Positions 44,701 through 53,892 of a stretch of 64,000 bases of DNA are shown piece after piece. Numbering within the stretch: position 1 is the first letter of the stretch; every line of letters begins with the position of its first letter. The stretch comes from Nocardia inohanensis NBRC 100128 (GTDB lineage: Bacteria > Actinomycetota > Actinomycetes > Mycobacteriales > Mycobacteriaceae): contig NZ_BDBK01000016.1 of NCBI RefSeq assembly GCF_001612945.1, forward strand, positions 248,001-312,000, read 5' to 3'. Both the position numbers and the translations under genes were made by a program. Under the pieces are notes generated by a model. It was not told the origin of the DNA, made no database searches, and was given only the letters and a program-made list of their open reading frames with translations.

Positions 44701-45528
44701 TCAACACCGCGAGGAGTCGGTCCGCCGGACTTGTTTCACCGGGCGACACGCCCGCGACACGCCGATTTCACCCAGCAGCGTGCCCGTAGCCGCACCCACC
44801 CCCAACGCGGCCGCGCACTCCAGATCCGCCGCGGTGTCCACATCCTGACGCAACCCCGGCCAGTCCCCGAGCAACTCCACCGCCCCCGCCGCGATATGCC
44901 GCCGCGCCGAATCCGGCCCGAACAGCGGCTCCAGCCCCGCCCCGCCCCGCACCAGCAACGCCACCGTCCCACTCCCGGCGTGATCGGCGACCACCGAACG
45001 CCCCGGCCCGGCGGCGCTGAGCACGTCGGCCAGTTCAGGCGACCGCAGCGCTGGCAGATCCGCTTGCAACGCAAGCAGATCGACCGGGCCGTGCAGTTGT
45101 CTGATGGCGGCCGCGCCCGCGGACAACGCGGCGTTCAGGCCGCTCGTCGGCGGCGGCCCCGAGGTGGCGGCTTTGAGGCCACCGAGTGCCGCCGTGGCCC
45201 GGGCCCCGGCGGATCGCGGCGCCGTGGCGGGCATCGACTCACTCGGGGAGTAGAGGTTCCGCGCCGACGCGGCGGGGTCGGTCGCGAGGACAACGGGTTC
45301 CGGCAGCGCCAGCGCGCCGAGCTCGTGCACCAGGCTGGTCACCGCCGGATCGGGCGTCACCACGGTCACCGAGGCCACACCCGGCGTCGTGAGGGCGGCC
45401 GTGACGGTGTCGGCGAGCATGGCGAGCACCAGGCGGGTCCGATCCGGCGGGGGCAGCCGGTCGGCCAGGCGGCTCTTCGCCTGCCCGAGTGTCTTCACCG
45501 CGATCACCGCGTGCACGGACGGACGCAT
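44701..45528 (-). CDS. cofC: 2-phospho-L-lactate/phosphoenolpyruvate guanylyltransferase
   Basis: 275 aa from ATG 45528 (GAGGA seven bases upstream). Nucleotidyltransferase fold: HAVIAVKTLGQAKSRLADRL with the nucleotide loop, LALQADLPALRSPELADVL with the metal Asp, and GLEPLFGPDSARRHI. It corresponds to Rv2983 (FbiD/CofC), which makes the guanylylated precursor of coenzyme F420. It sits 68 bp upstream of ppk on the same strand, probably cotranscribed. Confidence 0.92.
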   Translation of the reverse strand: MRPSVHAVIAVKTLGQAKSRLADRLPPPDRTRLVLAMLADTVTAALTTPGVASVTVVTPDPAVTSLVHELGALALPEPVVLATDPAASARNLYSPSESMPATAPRSAGARATAALGGLKAATSGPPPTSGLNAALSAGAAAIRQLHGPVDLLALQADLPALRSPELADVLSAAGPGRSVVADHAGSGTVALLVRGGAGLEPLFGPDSARRHIAAGAVELLGDWPGLRQDVDTAADLECAAALGVGAATGTLLGEIGVSRACRPVKQVRRTDSSRC

Positions 45529-45824
45529 GCCCGAATCCTCCCACTCGAAGATGACGGGTGTGTGAGCGGCGTCGAATCGCGGGGTGCGGACACGCGCAGG
45601 GTTGGGCGGGCCGTGCGGACGCGCGGGGGCGGGGCGGGTGTGGTCATGCCGGGGGCAACGCGCGCGGCGGGCATTCCTATTCACCGTAGGTCGATAGGGA
45701 CCCCAGGGTCGGTCGCCGCGGGTCGGGCGGTGCGCGGTCGGTCAGCGGTGTGCGCGGGTGGGCGGTGCCGAGTCGTTGTGCGGTGCTCGGCATGGCTTTT
45801 TCACAATCCGCCTATATTGAGCAG

Positions 45825-46820
45825 ATGGCTAGGGCAGCGGTGCTGGGAGCGGGGTCTTGGGGGACCGCGTTCGCGAAGGTGTTGGCGGAGGCGGGGACTG
45901 AGGTCACGATGTGGGCTCGGCGGCCCGAGGTGGCGAAGGTGCTCGCCACCGAGCATCGGAATCCGTGGTATCTGCCGGATTTCGAGCTGCCGCCGATCGC
46001 GGCCACCGACGATCATCGGATCGCGTTGGCCGGTGCGGACATCGTGGTGCTCGCGGTGCCGTCGCAGTCGCTGCGTTCCAATCTGGCCGCCTGGAAGGAG
46101 CACATTCCCGGCGATGCCACGCTGTTGAGTCTCGCCAAGGGCATCGAGACCGGGACGCTGTTGCGGATGAGCGAGGTGATCGCCGAAGTCAGCGGCGCGG
46201 ATCCGAGCCGGGTCGCGGTGCTGTCGGGGCCGAACCTGGCCAAGGAGATCGCGGCGCGGCAGCCGGCGGCGACCGTGGTGGCCTGCACCGACACCCTGCG
46301 CGCGGAGGCGGTGCAGCATGCCAGCGCCACCGGATACTTCCGGCCGTACACCAATTCGGATGTGATCGGCTGCGAGATCGGCGGTGCGTGCAAGAACGTG
46401 ATCGCGCTGGCCTGCGGTATCGCCTCGGGAATGGGGTTGGGCGACAACTCGATTGCCAGCCTCATCACCCGCGGCCTGGCCGAGATCATCCGCCTGGGGG
46501 TGGCGGTCGGCGCGGAGCCGGTCACCTTCGCGGGCCTGGCGGGCGTCGGCGACCTGGTCGCCACCTGTACCTCTCCGCTGTCGCGCAATCGCTCCTTCGG
46601 ACATGTGCTGGGCGTGGGCGGCAGCATGGAGACCGCGCAGGCGGCCACTCATGGCCAGGTCGCCGAGGGTGTGAAGTCGTGCACATCGGTGCGCGCGCTG
46701 GCCGAACGGCACGGGGTGGAGATGCCGCTCGCCAATGCCGTGCACCAGGTCTGCCACGGTGGCCTGTCCGCCGCCGAAGCGGTCGACCAGCTCCTGGGCC
46801 GCCGACTCAAGTCGGAGTGA
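45825..46820 (+). CDS. gpsA: glycerol-3-phosphate dehydrogenase (NAD(P)+)
   Basis: 331 aa from ATG 45825 (ATG 45792 would add 11 residues). NAD-binding GAGSWGTAFAKVLAEAG, SLAKGIETGT, catalytic Lys region GGACKNVIALACGIASGMGLGDN and GVGDLVATCTSPLSRN. Makes sn-glycerol 3-phosphate from DHAP for phospholipid synthesis. Upstream is a 296-bp spacer without a gene; downstream is ddl at 46918. Confidence 0.96.
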   Translation: MARAAVLGAGSWGTAFAKVLAEAGTEVTMWARRPEVAKVLATEHRNPWYLPDFELPPIAATDDHRIALAGADIVVLAVPSQSLRSNLAAWKEHIPGDATLLSLAKGIETGTLLRMSEVIAEVSGADPSRVAVLSGPNLAKEIAARQPAATVVACTDTLRAEAVQHASATGYFRPYTNSDVIGCEIGGACKNVIALACGIASGMGLGDNSIASLITRGLAEIIRLGVAVGAEPVTFAGLAGVGDLVATCTSPLSRNRSFGHVLGVGGSMETAQAATHGQVAEGVKSCTSVRALAERHGVEMPLANAVHQVCHGGLSAAEAVDQLLGRRLKSE

Positions 46821-46917
46821 CCGGCCGGTTCGCACCTTCGTCCTGCCGCGTCCCCTGAACATGACCGGCCCGACCACGTAACACTGCCGCCATATTCGAC
46901 CAGGTACGGTTCTGCCC

Positions 46918-48021
46918 ATGACCAACAGGATCAAGGTGGCGGTGGTGTTCGGCGGGCGCAGCAACGAGCACGGAATCTCGTGCCGCTCGGCCCGTACGGT
47001 GCTGAGCGCCCTCGATCCCGAACGGTACGAGGCGGTTCCGATCGGGATCACACAGGACGGCACCTGGGTGCTCGGCACCGGGGACATGCAGACCCTTGCC
47101 CCGCAGGGCCGTGCGCTACCCGCGGTGGACGCCCAGGGCGGCACCGCGATGACCCTGTCCCTCGATCCGTCCCGCGCGGGCGGCTTGGTCGCGGCTGACG
47201 GCGCGGATGCCGCGCTCGGCAGCGTCGACGTGGTCTTCCCGGTGCTGCACGGCGCTTTCGGCGAGGACGGCACCTTGCAGGGGCTGCTGGAGCTGGCCGG
47301 TATCCCGTACGTGGGCGCGGGCGTGCTCGCCAGCGCGGCCGGCATGGACAAGGAGTTCACCAAGAAACTCCTTGCCGCCGAAGGACTTCCGATCGGCGAC
47401 CAGGTGGTGCTGCGCCCCGGCGTCGCCACCCTGTCCGAGGCCGACCGCGACCGCCTGGGCCTGCCGGTGTTCGTGAAGCCCTCCCGCGGTGGGTCTTCCA
47501 TCGGAATCACCAAGGTGGATTCCTGGGATGAGCTCGACAAGGCGATTTCGCTTGCGCGCGAGCATGATCCGAAGGTCATCGTGGAAGCCGGGATCGTGGG
47601 CCGCGAAGTCGAGTGCGGCGTACTGGAATTCCCGGACGGCCGGGTGGAAGCCAGTGTGGTGGCGGAGATCCGGATGCCCGAGCCGGACAATACCGACGGA
47701 CCGGAGTTCTACGACTTCGACACCAAATACCTCGACGACGTCTGCGAATTCGACGTGCCCGCCAAGCTGGACGACGATGTGGCGCAAGAGGTTCGTGAGA
47801 TGGCGGTGCGGGCCTTCCGGGCGCTGGACTGCCAGGGCCTGGCGCGCGTCGACTTCTTCGTGACCGCGGACGGCCCGGTCATCAACGAGATCAACACCAT
47901 GCCCGGCTTCACCTCCATCTCGCTCTACCCGCGCATGTGGGACGCGGCCGGAGTGGACAACCGGACCCTGGTCGACACCCTCATCTCCACCGCGCTGGCC
48001 CGCGGCACCGGACTGCGCTGA
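46918..48021 (+). CDS. ddl: D-alanine-D-alanine ligase
   Basis: 367 aa. ATP-grasp: VVFGGRSNEHGISCRSA, then PVLHGAFGEDGTLQGLLELAGIPYVG, FVKPSRGGSSIGI and the metal loop DFFVTADGPVINEINTMPGFT. Joins two D-Ala for peptidoglycan. The usual N-terminal EHEVS-like motif reads EHGISC. It follows gpsA by 97 bp. Confidence 0.96.
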   Translation: MTNRIKVAVVFGGRSNEHGISCRSARTVLSALDPERYEAVPIGITQDGTWVLGTGDMQTLAPQGRALPAVDAQGGTAMTLSLDPSRAGGLVAADGADAALGSVDVVFPVLHGAFGEDGTLQGLLELAGIPYVGAGVLASAAGMDKEFTKKLLAAEGLPIGDQVVLRPGVATLSEADRDRLGLPVFVKPSRGGSSIGITKVDSWDELDKAISLAREHDPKVIVEAGIVGREVECGVLEFPDGRVEASVVAEIRMPEPDNTDGPEFYDFDTKYLDDVCEFDVPAKLDDDVAQEVREMAVRAFRALDCQGLARVDFFVTADGPVINEINTMPGFTSISLYPRMWDAAGVDNRTLVDTLISTALARGTGLR

Positions 48022-48052
48022 TCGAGGCGGCGCCGTCGGGAAACCCGCTGAC

Positions 48053-48733
48053 TCAGTTGGGCAGCGGGTTCGGGTCGAGGGGCTGCTCGGGCATCGCCTT
48101 CTTGATGGCGTCCGAAACCTCTTGCAGCGGGGTCGGTCCGGCATTGTCCGGCTGGGTCAGGGCGACATACGTACCCCGGTCCACCGCCCACCAGGTGCCG
48201 GAGGTGACGCCGGTGGTCTGATCCCGGATCTCGAACCAGTTGACGCCGTTCACCACTTGCAAGGGTGAGGCGCGATTGAATTCGAGCGGCCGGTCCAGTC
48301 CACAGCGCAGCACGATCGGCTCACCGCCGTCGGGCAGCTGCCACGCCTTGGTGCCCTCCGGAGCGGGGGCGCGCAGTTCGGCAAGGGTGTAGTCGCCGAT
48401 CTTCTCCGGCAGCGCGGGCAGCAGCGCACCGCACGCCGGACCGGTGGCGGCGGGGGCGGGAATCGAGCCCAGCGCCAGCGGTTCCCGCGCCGGGTTCCGG
48501 TTCGCCAGCACACCCATCACGAGCACACCCACCACCAGCGCCACCGGCAGCGCGATCGCCGTCGCGATGAGCGCCGGGGAACGGCCGGGGGAGTACTCGG
48601 CCTCCTCGGCCGGCTTCGCAGCGGCGGCATCGGTCTGGGCCGCGTCCGCCTTGCTCAGCGTCACCGATTCTTCGGCCGTCTCGGCGGCGTCCGGCGTGGC
48701 TTCCGGTTCGCTGTCGCGGGTGTCGTTGCTCAT
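48053..48733 (-). CDS. DUF3515 single-pass membrane protein
   Basis: 226 aa. N-terminal acidic, disordered cytoplasmic part (EPEATPDAAETAEE), one TM at about residues 53-76 (PALIATAIALPVALVVGVLVM), then an extracytoplasmic domain with two Cys (GPACGALL, LRCGLD) that fits DUF3515. By position it is Rv2980. Role unknown. Convergent with ddl and divergent from thiL. Confidence 0.87.
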   Translation of the reverse strand: MSNDTRDSEPEATPDAAETAEESVTLSKADAAQTDAAAAKPAEEAEYSPGRSPALIATAIALPVALVVGVLVMGVLANRNPAREPLALGSIPAPAATGPACGALLPALPEKIGDYTLAELRAPAPEGTKAWQLPDGGEPIVLRCGLDRPLEFNRASPLQVVNGVNWFEIRDQTTGVTSGTWWAVDRGTYVALTQPDNAGPTPLQEVSDAIKKAMPEQPLDPNPLPN

Positions 48734-48909
48734 CCGGTCGTCGATCCCCGATCGTGCCGTGCGGGGCGCGGCGCGTCCCGGCTGGTGGTCGTCGTTTGCG
48801 GGTTCGAGGGTACCGTCGATGAGTTCGCCGCCCGAACCAGCTCACCGCGAAGGAGACCGTCATCACCGCCAGCAGCAGGCCCCACGCGCAGACGCCCGGA
48901 ACCGGGCCG

Positions 48910-49965
48910 GTGGCGGGTGGTGCCCACGACCCCGTGGCCTCCGATCACGGTGCGGGCGACCGAGGTGCGGATGCCCGGGTGGTGGCCGGCGCGGACCCGC
49001 GAACGGTGGCCGAGGTGGGGGAATTCGCGCTCATCGCCCGGATCAATGCGGGGCGGCCGCAGTCGCCGGGTGTCTTGCTCGGGCCCGGCGATGATGCCGC
49101 GGTGGTGGCCGCGCCGACCGGACGGTTCGTGGTGACCACCGACATGCTGGTGCAGGACCGGCATTTCCGGCTGGACTGGTCGAGCCCGGTGGATATCGGC
49201 CGCAAGGCGATCGCGCAGAACGCCGCCGACGTGGTCGCCATGGGTGCGCGGCCGAGCGCGTTCGTGGTGGCGCTGGGGTGCCCCTCCGACACCCGGGTGG
49301 ATTTCGTCGAAGGACTTGCGGACGGCATGTGGGCCGAGATCGCGCGGGCGGGCGGCTCCATCGCGGGCGGCGATATGGTGCGCAGTCCCTATCTGACGAT
49401 TTCGGTGACCGCGTTCGGAGACCCGTATCGCGAACCCGTTCTGCGATCGGGCGCGCGGCCGGGCGATGTGGTCGCGGTGGCCGGGCGGCTCGGCTGGTCG
49501 GGGGCGGGGCTGGCGGTGCTGTCGGCGGGGCTCGAGTCCCCGGCGCTCGCGGCGGTCGATGCCGGGCTGATCGCGGAAGCGCTTGCCACGCACCGGGTTC
49601 CACGGCCCCCGTACGACGCCGTGCTGGAGTTGCCCGCGGACGCGCCGATCACCGCGCTCACCGATGTCTCCGACGGCCTGCTCGCCGATCTCGGGCATAT
49701 CGCCGAGTCTTCGCGGGTGGCCGTCGATCTCGACGCGGCCGCGCTGCACGACCGCGCGCTGCAACCCCTCGCGACGGCGCTCGGCGCGGACCCCCTGGAT
49801 TGGATTCTGGCCGGCGGTGAGGACCACGCCTTCGCCGCCACCTTCGCCGGTTCCGGTGCGCTGCCAGCGGGTTGGGTACCCATCGGACGGGTGGTCGAGG
49901 GCGCGGGCGTGACCCTGGACGGAACCCCCCGAATCGGACCTACCGGTTGGGAATCCTTCGCTTAG
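48910..49965 (+). CDS. thiL: thiamine-monophosphate kinase
   Basis: 351 aa from GTG 48910, the first start codon after the stop at 48820; the true start may lie later, since conserved sequence begins at VAEVGEFALIARI (about residue 33). Mg-ATP motifs GPGDDAAVV and DMLVQDRHF, then NAADVVAMGARP, and VSDGLLADLGHIAESS with late GGEDHAF. Phosphorylates TMP to the active cofactor. Followed by ung 47 bp later. Confidence 0.92.
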   Translation: MAGGAHDPVASDHGAGDRGADARVVAGADPRTVAEVGEFALIARINAGRPQSPGVLLGPGDDAAVVAAPTGRFVVTTDMLVQDRHFRLDWSSPVDIGRKAIAQNAADVVAMGARPSAFVVALGCPSDTRVDFVEGLADGMWAEIARAGGSIAGGDMVRSPYLTISVTAFGDPYREPVLRSGARPGDVVAVAGRLGWSGAGLAVLSAGLESPALAAVDAGLIAEALATHRVPRPPYDAVLELPADAPITALTDVSDGLLADLGHIAESSRVAVDLDAAALHDRALQPLATALGADPLDWILAGGEDHAFAATFAGSGALPAGWVPIGRVVEGAGVTLDGTPRIGPTGWESFA

Positions 49966-50012
49966 GAGACCCCGCTTCCGTCCTGAAAACCGGGACGATA
50001 GTTTATCCCGAC

Positions 50013-50690
50013 ATGGGTGCCAAACCACTGTCGGAAGTCATCGATTCGGGCTGGGCCGAAGCCCTCGAACCCGTGGCCGACCGCATTGCGCAAATGGGGG
50101 AATTCCTCCGAACCGAAAACGCCGAGGGCCGTGGCTATCTCCCCAAGGGTGAGAACGTGCTGCGGGCCTTCCAGCGCCCCTTCGACAAGGTGCGCGTCCT
50201 GATCGTCGGTCAGGATCCGTACCCGACGCCGGGCCACGCCATGGGCCTGAGTTTCTCTGTGGAACCGGATGTTTCGCCGGTGCCGCGCAGTCTGAGCAAT
50301 ATCTTCTCCGAGTACACCAAGGATCTCGGCCACCCCACCCCGTCCAATGGCGATTTGTCGCCTTGGTCCGATCAGGGCGTGCTCATGCTGAACCGAGTTC
50401 TCACCGTCGCGCCCGGCCAGGCCGCCTCGCATCGCGGCAAGGGCTGGGAAGCCGTGACCGAGCAGGCGATTCGCGCGCTGGTCGCCCGTGACCAGCCCCT
50501 CGTCGCGATTCTCTGGGGCCGCGACGCCTCCACCCTCAAGCCGATGCTGGGCGCTACGCCGTACATCGAATCCGCCCATCCCTCACCGTTGTCCGCCTCG
50601 CGCGGATTCTTCGGTTCCCGGCCTTTCTCCCGAACCAACGAGTTGCTGGGTACATTAGGGGCCGCGCCGGTGGACTGGCGTCTGCCGTAA
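50013..50690 (+). CDS. ung: uracil-DNA glycosylase
   Basis: 225 aa from ATG 50013. Family 1 UDG: catalytic water-activating loop VGQDPYPTPGHAMGLSF, LLNRVLTV-type LMLNRVLTV, and the leucine-loop HPSPLSASRGFFG. Excises uracil from DNA. It lies downstream of thiL as in mycobacteria. No strong ribosome-binding site before the ATG; GTTTATCC near it could be part of a promoter. Confidence 0.96.
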   Translation: MGAKPLSEVIDSGWAEALEPVADRIAQMGEFLRTENAEGRGYLPKGENVLRAFQRPFDKVRVLIVGQDPYPTPGHAMGLSFSVEPDVSPVPRSLSNIFSEYTKDLGHPTPSNGDLSPWSDQGVLMLNRVLTVAPGQAASHRGKGWEAVTEQAIRALVARDQPLVAILWGRDASTLKPMLGATPYIESAHPSPLSASRGFFGSRPFSRTNELLGTLGAAPVDWRLP

Positions 50691-50724
50691 CGCGAATCCG
50701 TTGAACCGATTCAGGAGCCTGTGC

Positions 50725-50991
50725 ATGCAGAACAAGACTGCCCGTGGTGTTTTCGTCGCTCTCGCCGCGGGGGCGGCCCTCGCCACCGCCCCCGTCGCGA
50801 ATGCGGCGCCGGTAGAGCTGGAGCCCTACACCGCCCCCGCCGCCACCCCGACGACGGAGAACGCCACGCTGGTGGCCAGCCTGTTCGATACCAACAGCTT
50901 CTCCGGAATCTCCTCGCAGGTGACCTCGCGTATCGCCTGCCTGCCGATGACGATCAGCCAGAACCTGGACTGCTTCACCGGCGACCGCTGA
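50725..50991 (+). CDS. small secreted protein
   Basis: 88 aa from ATG 50725 (CAGGAGCC eight bases upstream). Signal peptide KTARGVFVALAAGAALATA to ANAA (residues 5-28 or so), then a Pro/Thr-rich stretch (YTAPAATPTTEN) and a compact end with two Cys (RIACLP, LDCFTG) that may pair. I do not recognise it. It is an addition to the otherwise conserved ung-rpmB order. Its end overlaps the convergent GNAT gene by 17 bases. Confidence 0.75.
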   Translation: MQNKTARGVFVALAAGAALATAPVANAAPVELEPYTAPAATPTTENATLVASLFDTNSFSGISSQVTSRIACLPMTISQNLDCFTGDR

Positions 50992-51475
50992 CGCGGCGCA
51001 CCATTCGCACTTCGATTGCCGGAGTGAAGGCTTCGACTCGGCGGGCGCCGTCGAGTTCGAAGCCGTATTTCGTGTAGAAGGCCCGGGCGCGCGGATTCTC
51101 CTCGAATACCCAGAGGGAAGTGTCGGCGTGCTCGGGCAGTACGGCGCGCATGAGATCGTGCGCCACGCCAGTGCCGTACCAGGCGGAGCGCACGTACATG
51201 GCGTTGAGTTGCTGCTCCGCCGTGGGGGATTCGTCCCGGTCCGGGCCGCTGCTCGCGAAACCGATCACCGTGCCGTCCAAGACGGCGACCTTCGTCGCGT
51301 CGGGATGCTGGACCCGGCGGCGTTCCCAGGCCGCGGCGCGCTGTTCGAGATCGAAGGCGGCCAGCAGATGCGCGGGCACCAGATCCTCATACGCCTCGCG
51401 CCAGCATTCGATATGGCATTCGGCCAGGCTCCGGACATGCTCCGGTCCCAGCGGGACTACCTGCCACTCGGCCAC
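50975..51475 (-). CDS. GNAT family N-acetyltransferase
   Basis: 166 aa from GTG 51475 (GGGGGT upstream; the frame is open to 51514). Begins VAEWQVVPLGPEHVRSLAECHIECWREAY, then VIGFASSGPDRD, an acetyl-CoA motif with MYVRSAWYGTGVAHDLMRAV, and WVFEENPRARAFYTKYGFELDG. Substrate unknown. Downstream of rpmB on the same strand but separated by a terminator. Confidence 0.85.
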   Translation of the reverse strand: MAEWQVVPLGPEHVRSLAECHIECWREAYEDLVPAHLLAAFDLEQRAAAWERRRVQHPDATKVAVLDGTVIGFASSGPDRDESPTAEQQLNAMYVRSAWYGTGVAHDLMRAVLPEHADTSLWVFEENPRARAFYTKYGFELDGARRVEAFTPAIEVRMVRRVSGRR

Positions 51476-51498
51476 CCGGCACCCCCTTCGAACACAGC

Positions 51499-51533
51499 AA
51501 AAGCCCCGGACCACCCGTTGCGGGTGCCGGGGC
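51499..51533 (-). terminator. terminator downstream of rpmB
   Basis: Read on the minus strand: GCCCCGG arm, an inner ACCCG/CGGGT pairing, CCGGGGC arm, then TTTTG. It ends the rpmB transcript before the GNAT gene start. Confidence 0.8.
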
Positions 51534-51550
51534 CGATGCCGAAAAGCGAA

Positions 51551-51742
51551 TTAACCGCGGGCGACCTTGCCGGCCTTCAGGCAGGAGGTGCACACGTTCA
51601 TGCGGCGGGTGTTGCCGGGGGCAACCTGCGCGCGCACGGTCTGGATGTTCGGGTTCCAGCGACGGTTGGTGCGCCGGTGCGAGTGCGAAACCGACTTACC
51701 GAAGCCGGGGCCCTTGGCGCAAACGTCGCAGACGGCAGCCAT
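51551..51742 (-). CDS. rpmB: 50S ribosomal protein L28
   Basis: 63 aa from ATG 51742 (AAGGAG upstream). Typical MAAVCDVCAKGPGFGKSVSHSHRRTNRRW start. Both CxxC pairs (CDVC, CTSC) are present, so this is the zinc-binding C+ paralogue rather than the zinc-free form. Mycobacteria carry both kinds. Confidence 0.95.
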   Translation of the reverse strand: MAAVCDVCAKGPGFGKSVSHSHRRTNRRWNPNIQTVRAQVAPGNTRRMNVCTSCLKAGKVARG

Positions 51743-52075
51743 AGTCGCGAGCTCCTTCATGTCATGTAGAGACTCGCCGCGTTGAAAACAGCGAGTCCGG
51801 AAACTTTGATGTCTTGGACGTGCCTACCGGTGAGACACCGGCGAACGCGTTCCGATACCTGGGAGTACAGGATCGTGCCTGCGTCGGGCAACCGGACAAG
51901 AGTAACCGCCCCCTTCCGGGCGTGTCCAATCGCCCCCCGTTCACCGCGATATCCGCAGCTGCCGAACGGCGGCTGACCGCGCGCTGTCGGTCGGCCCGAC
52001 TAGGCTGGCGACCGGGGTTTCCGAGGACAACTTGGTGGCCGGGCCGGTGGCGGCGCGGTATGTGGCGGAAGGACG
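51743..52075. other. 333-bp divergent promoter region (rpmB / DAK2 gene)
   Basis: No gene is supported; short open frames here have no family-like sequence. It must hold the rpmB promoter and leader on the minus strand and a promoter for the DAK2-recG pair on the plus strand. I could not place a riboswitch or operator. Confidence 0.4.
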
Positions 52076-53890
52076 GTGACGGTGCCCGGGGTAGGGGACG
52101 CGCTCGACGGTACTGCGCTGCTGCGCTGGGGTCAGCTCAGCCTGGCTGGACTCGAGCGCCATCGTGACGAGATCAACGCCTTGAACGTCTTCCCGGTCCC
52201 GGACTCGGACACCGGAACCAACCTATTGGCGACCATGCGCGCGGCGGTCCGCAGTGCGGAGACCGACAGCAACCGGATGTCCGCCCGTGAGGTCGCCGGT
52301 GTGATGGCGCGCGCGGCGACGCTCGGTGCGCGCGGGAATTCCGGGATCATCCTGTCGCAGGTATTGCGCGGAGTGGCCGATGTCGTACGGGACGGGCCGC
52401 TGACCGAGGCGACGTTGCGGCTGGCCCTGCGGCGCGCGGCCCGGCTGGTGCGAGAAGCACTGAGCTCGCCGGTCGAGGGGACCATGCTGACCGTCTTGGA
52501 TCGCGCGGCCGAGAGCGCCGCCGCCTGCCCGGAGCGCACCTTGCCCGCGGTGGCGCTGGCGGCCGCGGACGGAGCGGCGAAGGCGCTCGGCGAGACTCCG
52601 GCCCAGTTGGGCGTGCTGCGCGAAGCCGGGGTCGTCGACGCGGGCGCGCGCGGGCTGTTGGTATTGCTCGACGAATTGGTCGTTGTCGCGGGTGGACCGG
52701 CGCCGCGCCGGCCGGCCTATGTGCGCAGCGGCGCCGAATCCGGTCGGCCGGTGGCTTCGGGGGCCCGGTCCGTGGTGGCTGAATCGGGTCGGGGGGCGGC
52801 GAGTCCGAGGCGATGGCAGGCCGTGGACGATCACGGCACCGGGGTTCCGGCCGGGGGTCGAGACGCGGATTCGGTCGACGGTGCGCATGCGCATGCCGCC
52901 TCGGTGTCGAATACTGTTGACTCGGAGCGGAATTCACGGTTGTCGCGGGGCGGTCCGCCGCTCGCGCACGAGGTTCCGGCGGCGGGTGGGGACAGCGCCG
53001 TGCAGTACGAAGTCATGTACGTGCTGGATGGATCCGACGATGCGCGGATCATCGAACTGCGGGATCGGCTTGCGGGGCTGGGGGATTCGGTCGTCGTGGT
53101 GGGGGACGGGGCCGGGAGCTGGTCGGCGCATGTGCATTGCGCGGATGCCGGGGCCGCCGTGGAGGCCGGGCTGGCGGCGGGGCGGCTGAGTGGGATTCGG
53201 ATCGAGACCCTCGCCGCCTCGGCGCATGCTCCGGGCGGGGATGGGCGCGGGATTCTGGCGGTGGCTTCCGGTGCGGGGGCGGTGCGCTTGTTCGAGGATG
53301 CGGGGGCCGCGGTGCTGGAGGGGGAGGTGACGGCGGAGGCGCTGCTGGAAGGGATTCGGCGGCTGCCGCACCGGGAGGTGCTGGTGTTGCCGAACGGGGC
53401 GCTGCCCGCGCACGAGCTGGTGGCGGTGAGTGTGGCGGCGCGCGACGGGCAACGCGAGGTGCTGATGCTGCCGTGCGGGTCGATGGTGCAGGGGCTGGCG
53501 GCCCTGTCCATGCACGACGGCGGGCGGATCGCGGTGGACGATGCCTTCGCCATGTCGGAGGCGGCGGCCGGAACCCGTTGGGGCGCGCTGCGGATCGCGG
53601 CCGAACGCGCCTTGACGATCGTCGGGACTTGCGAGGCGGGCGACGGGCTCGGGCTGGTCGGCCACGATGTGGTCGTCATCGACGCCGATGTGCGCCAGGC
53701 GGGCCGCACCCTGCTGGACCGGATGCTCGGTCTCGGTGGGGAATTGGTCACCATGCTGCTGGGCGCGGATGCGCCCGAAGGACTTTCGGAGGAGTTGAGC
53801 GCGCATGTGCTCGCCGGCTTCCCCGGTGTGGAAGTGGTCGTGTACCCCGGCGGTCAGGCCGGGGATCTGGTGCAGATCGGGGTGGAATAG
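52076..53890 (+). CDS. DAK2-domain phosphotransferase, FakA/YloV-like
   Basis: 604 aa from GTG 52076 (GAAGGA upstream). DAK2/DhaL domain at residues 15-210: NVFPVPDSDTGTNLLATM with the ATP/Mg Asp residues, LGARGNSGIILSQVL, SPVEGTMLTV, VVDAGARGLL. Then a long variable region (about 215-300, Gly/Ala/Ser/Asp-rich, probably disordered) and a C-terminal domain (VLVLPNGA-type, LMLPCGSMVQGLAAL, GEVTAEAL) that matches the FakA second domain. In Gram-positive bacteria FakA phosphorylates fatty acids bound to FakB. Coupled to recG (start 3 bases after the stop). Confidence 0.87.
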   Translation: MTVPGVGDALDGTALLRWGQLSLAGLERHRDEINALNVFPVPDSDTGTNLLATMRAAVRSAETDSNRMSAREVAGVMARAATLGARGNSGIILSQVLRGVADVVRDGPLTEATLRLALRRAARLVREALSSPVEGTMLTVLDRAAESAAACPERTLPAVALAAADGAAKALGETPAQLGVLREAGVVDAGARGLLVLLDELVVVAGGPAPRRPAYVRSGAESGRPVASGARSVVAESGRGAASPRRWQAVDDHGTGVPAGGRDADSVDGAHAHAASVSNTVDSERNSRLSRGGPPLAHEVPAAGGDSAVQYEVMYVLDGSDDARIIELRDRLAGLGDSVVVVGDGAGSWSAHVHCADAGAAVEAGLAAGRLSGIRIETLAASAHAPGGDGRGILAVASGAGAVRLFEDAGAAVLEGEVTAEALLEGIRRLPHREVLVLPNGALPAHELVAVSVAARDGQREVLMLPCGSMVQGLAALSMHDGGRIAVDDAFAMSEAAAGTRWGALRIAAERALTIVGTCEAGDGLGLVGHDVVVIDADVRQAGRTLLDRMLGLGGELVTMLLGADAPEGLSEELSAHVLAGFPGVEVVVYPGGQAGDLVQIGVE

Positions 53891-53892
53891 CA

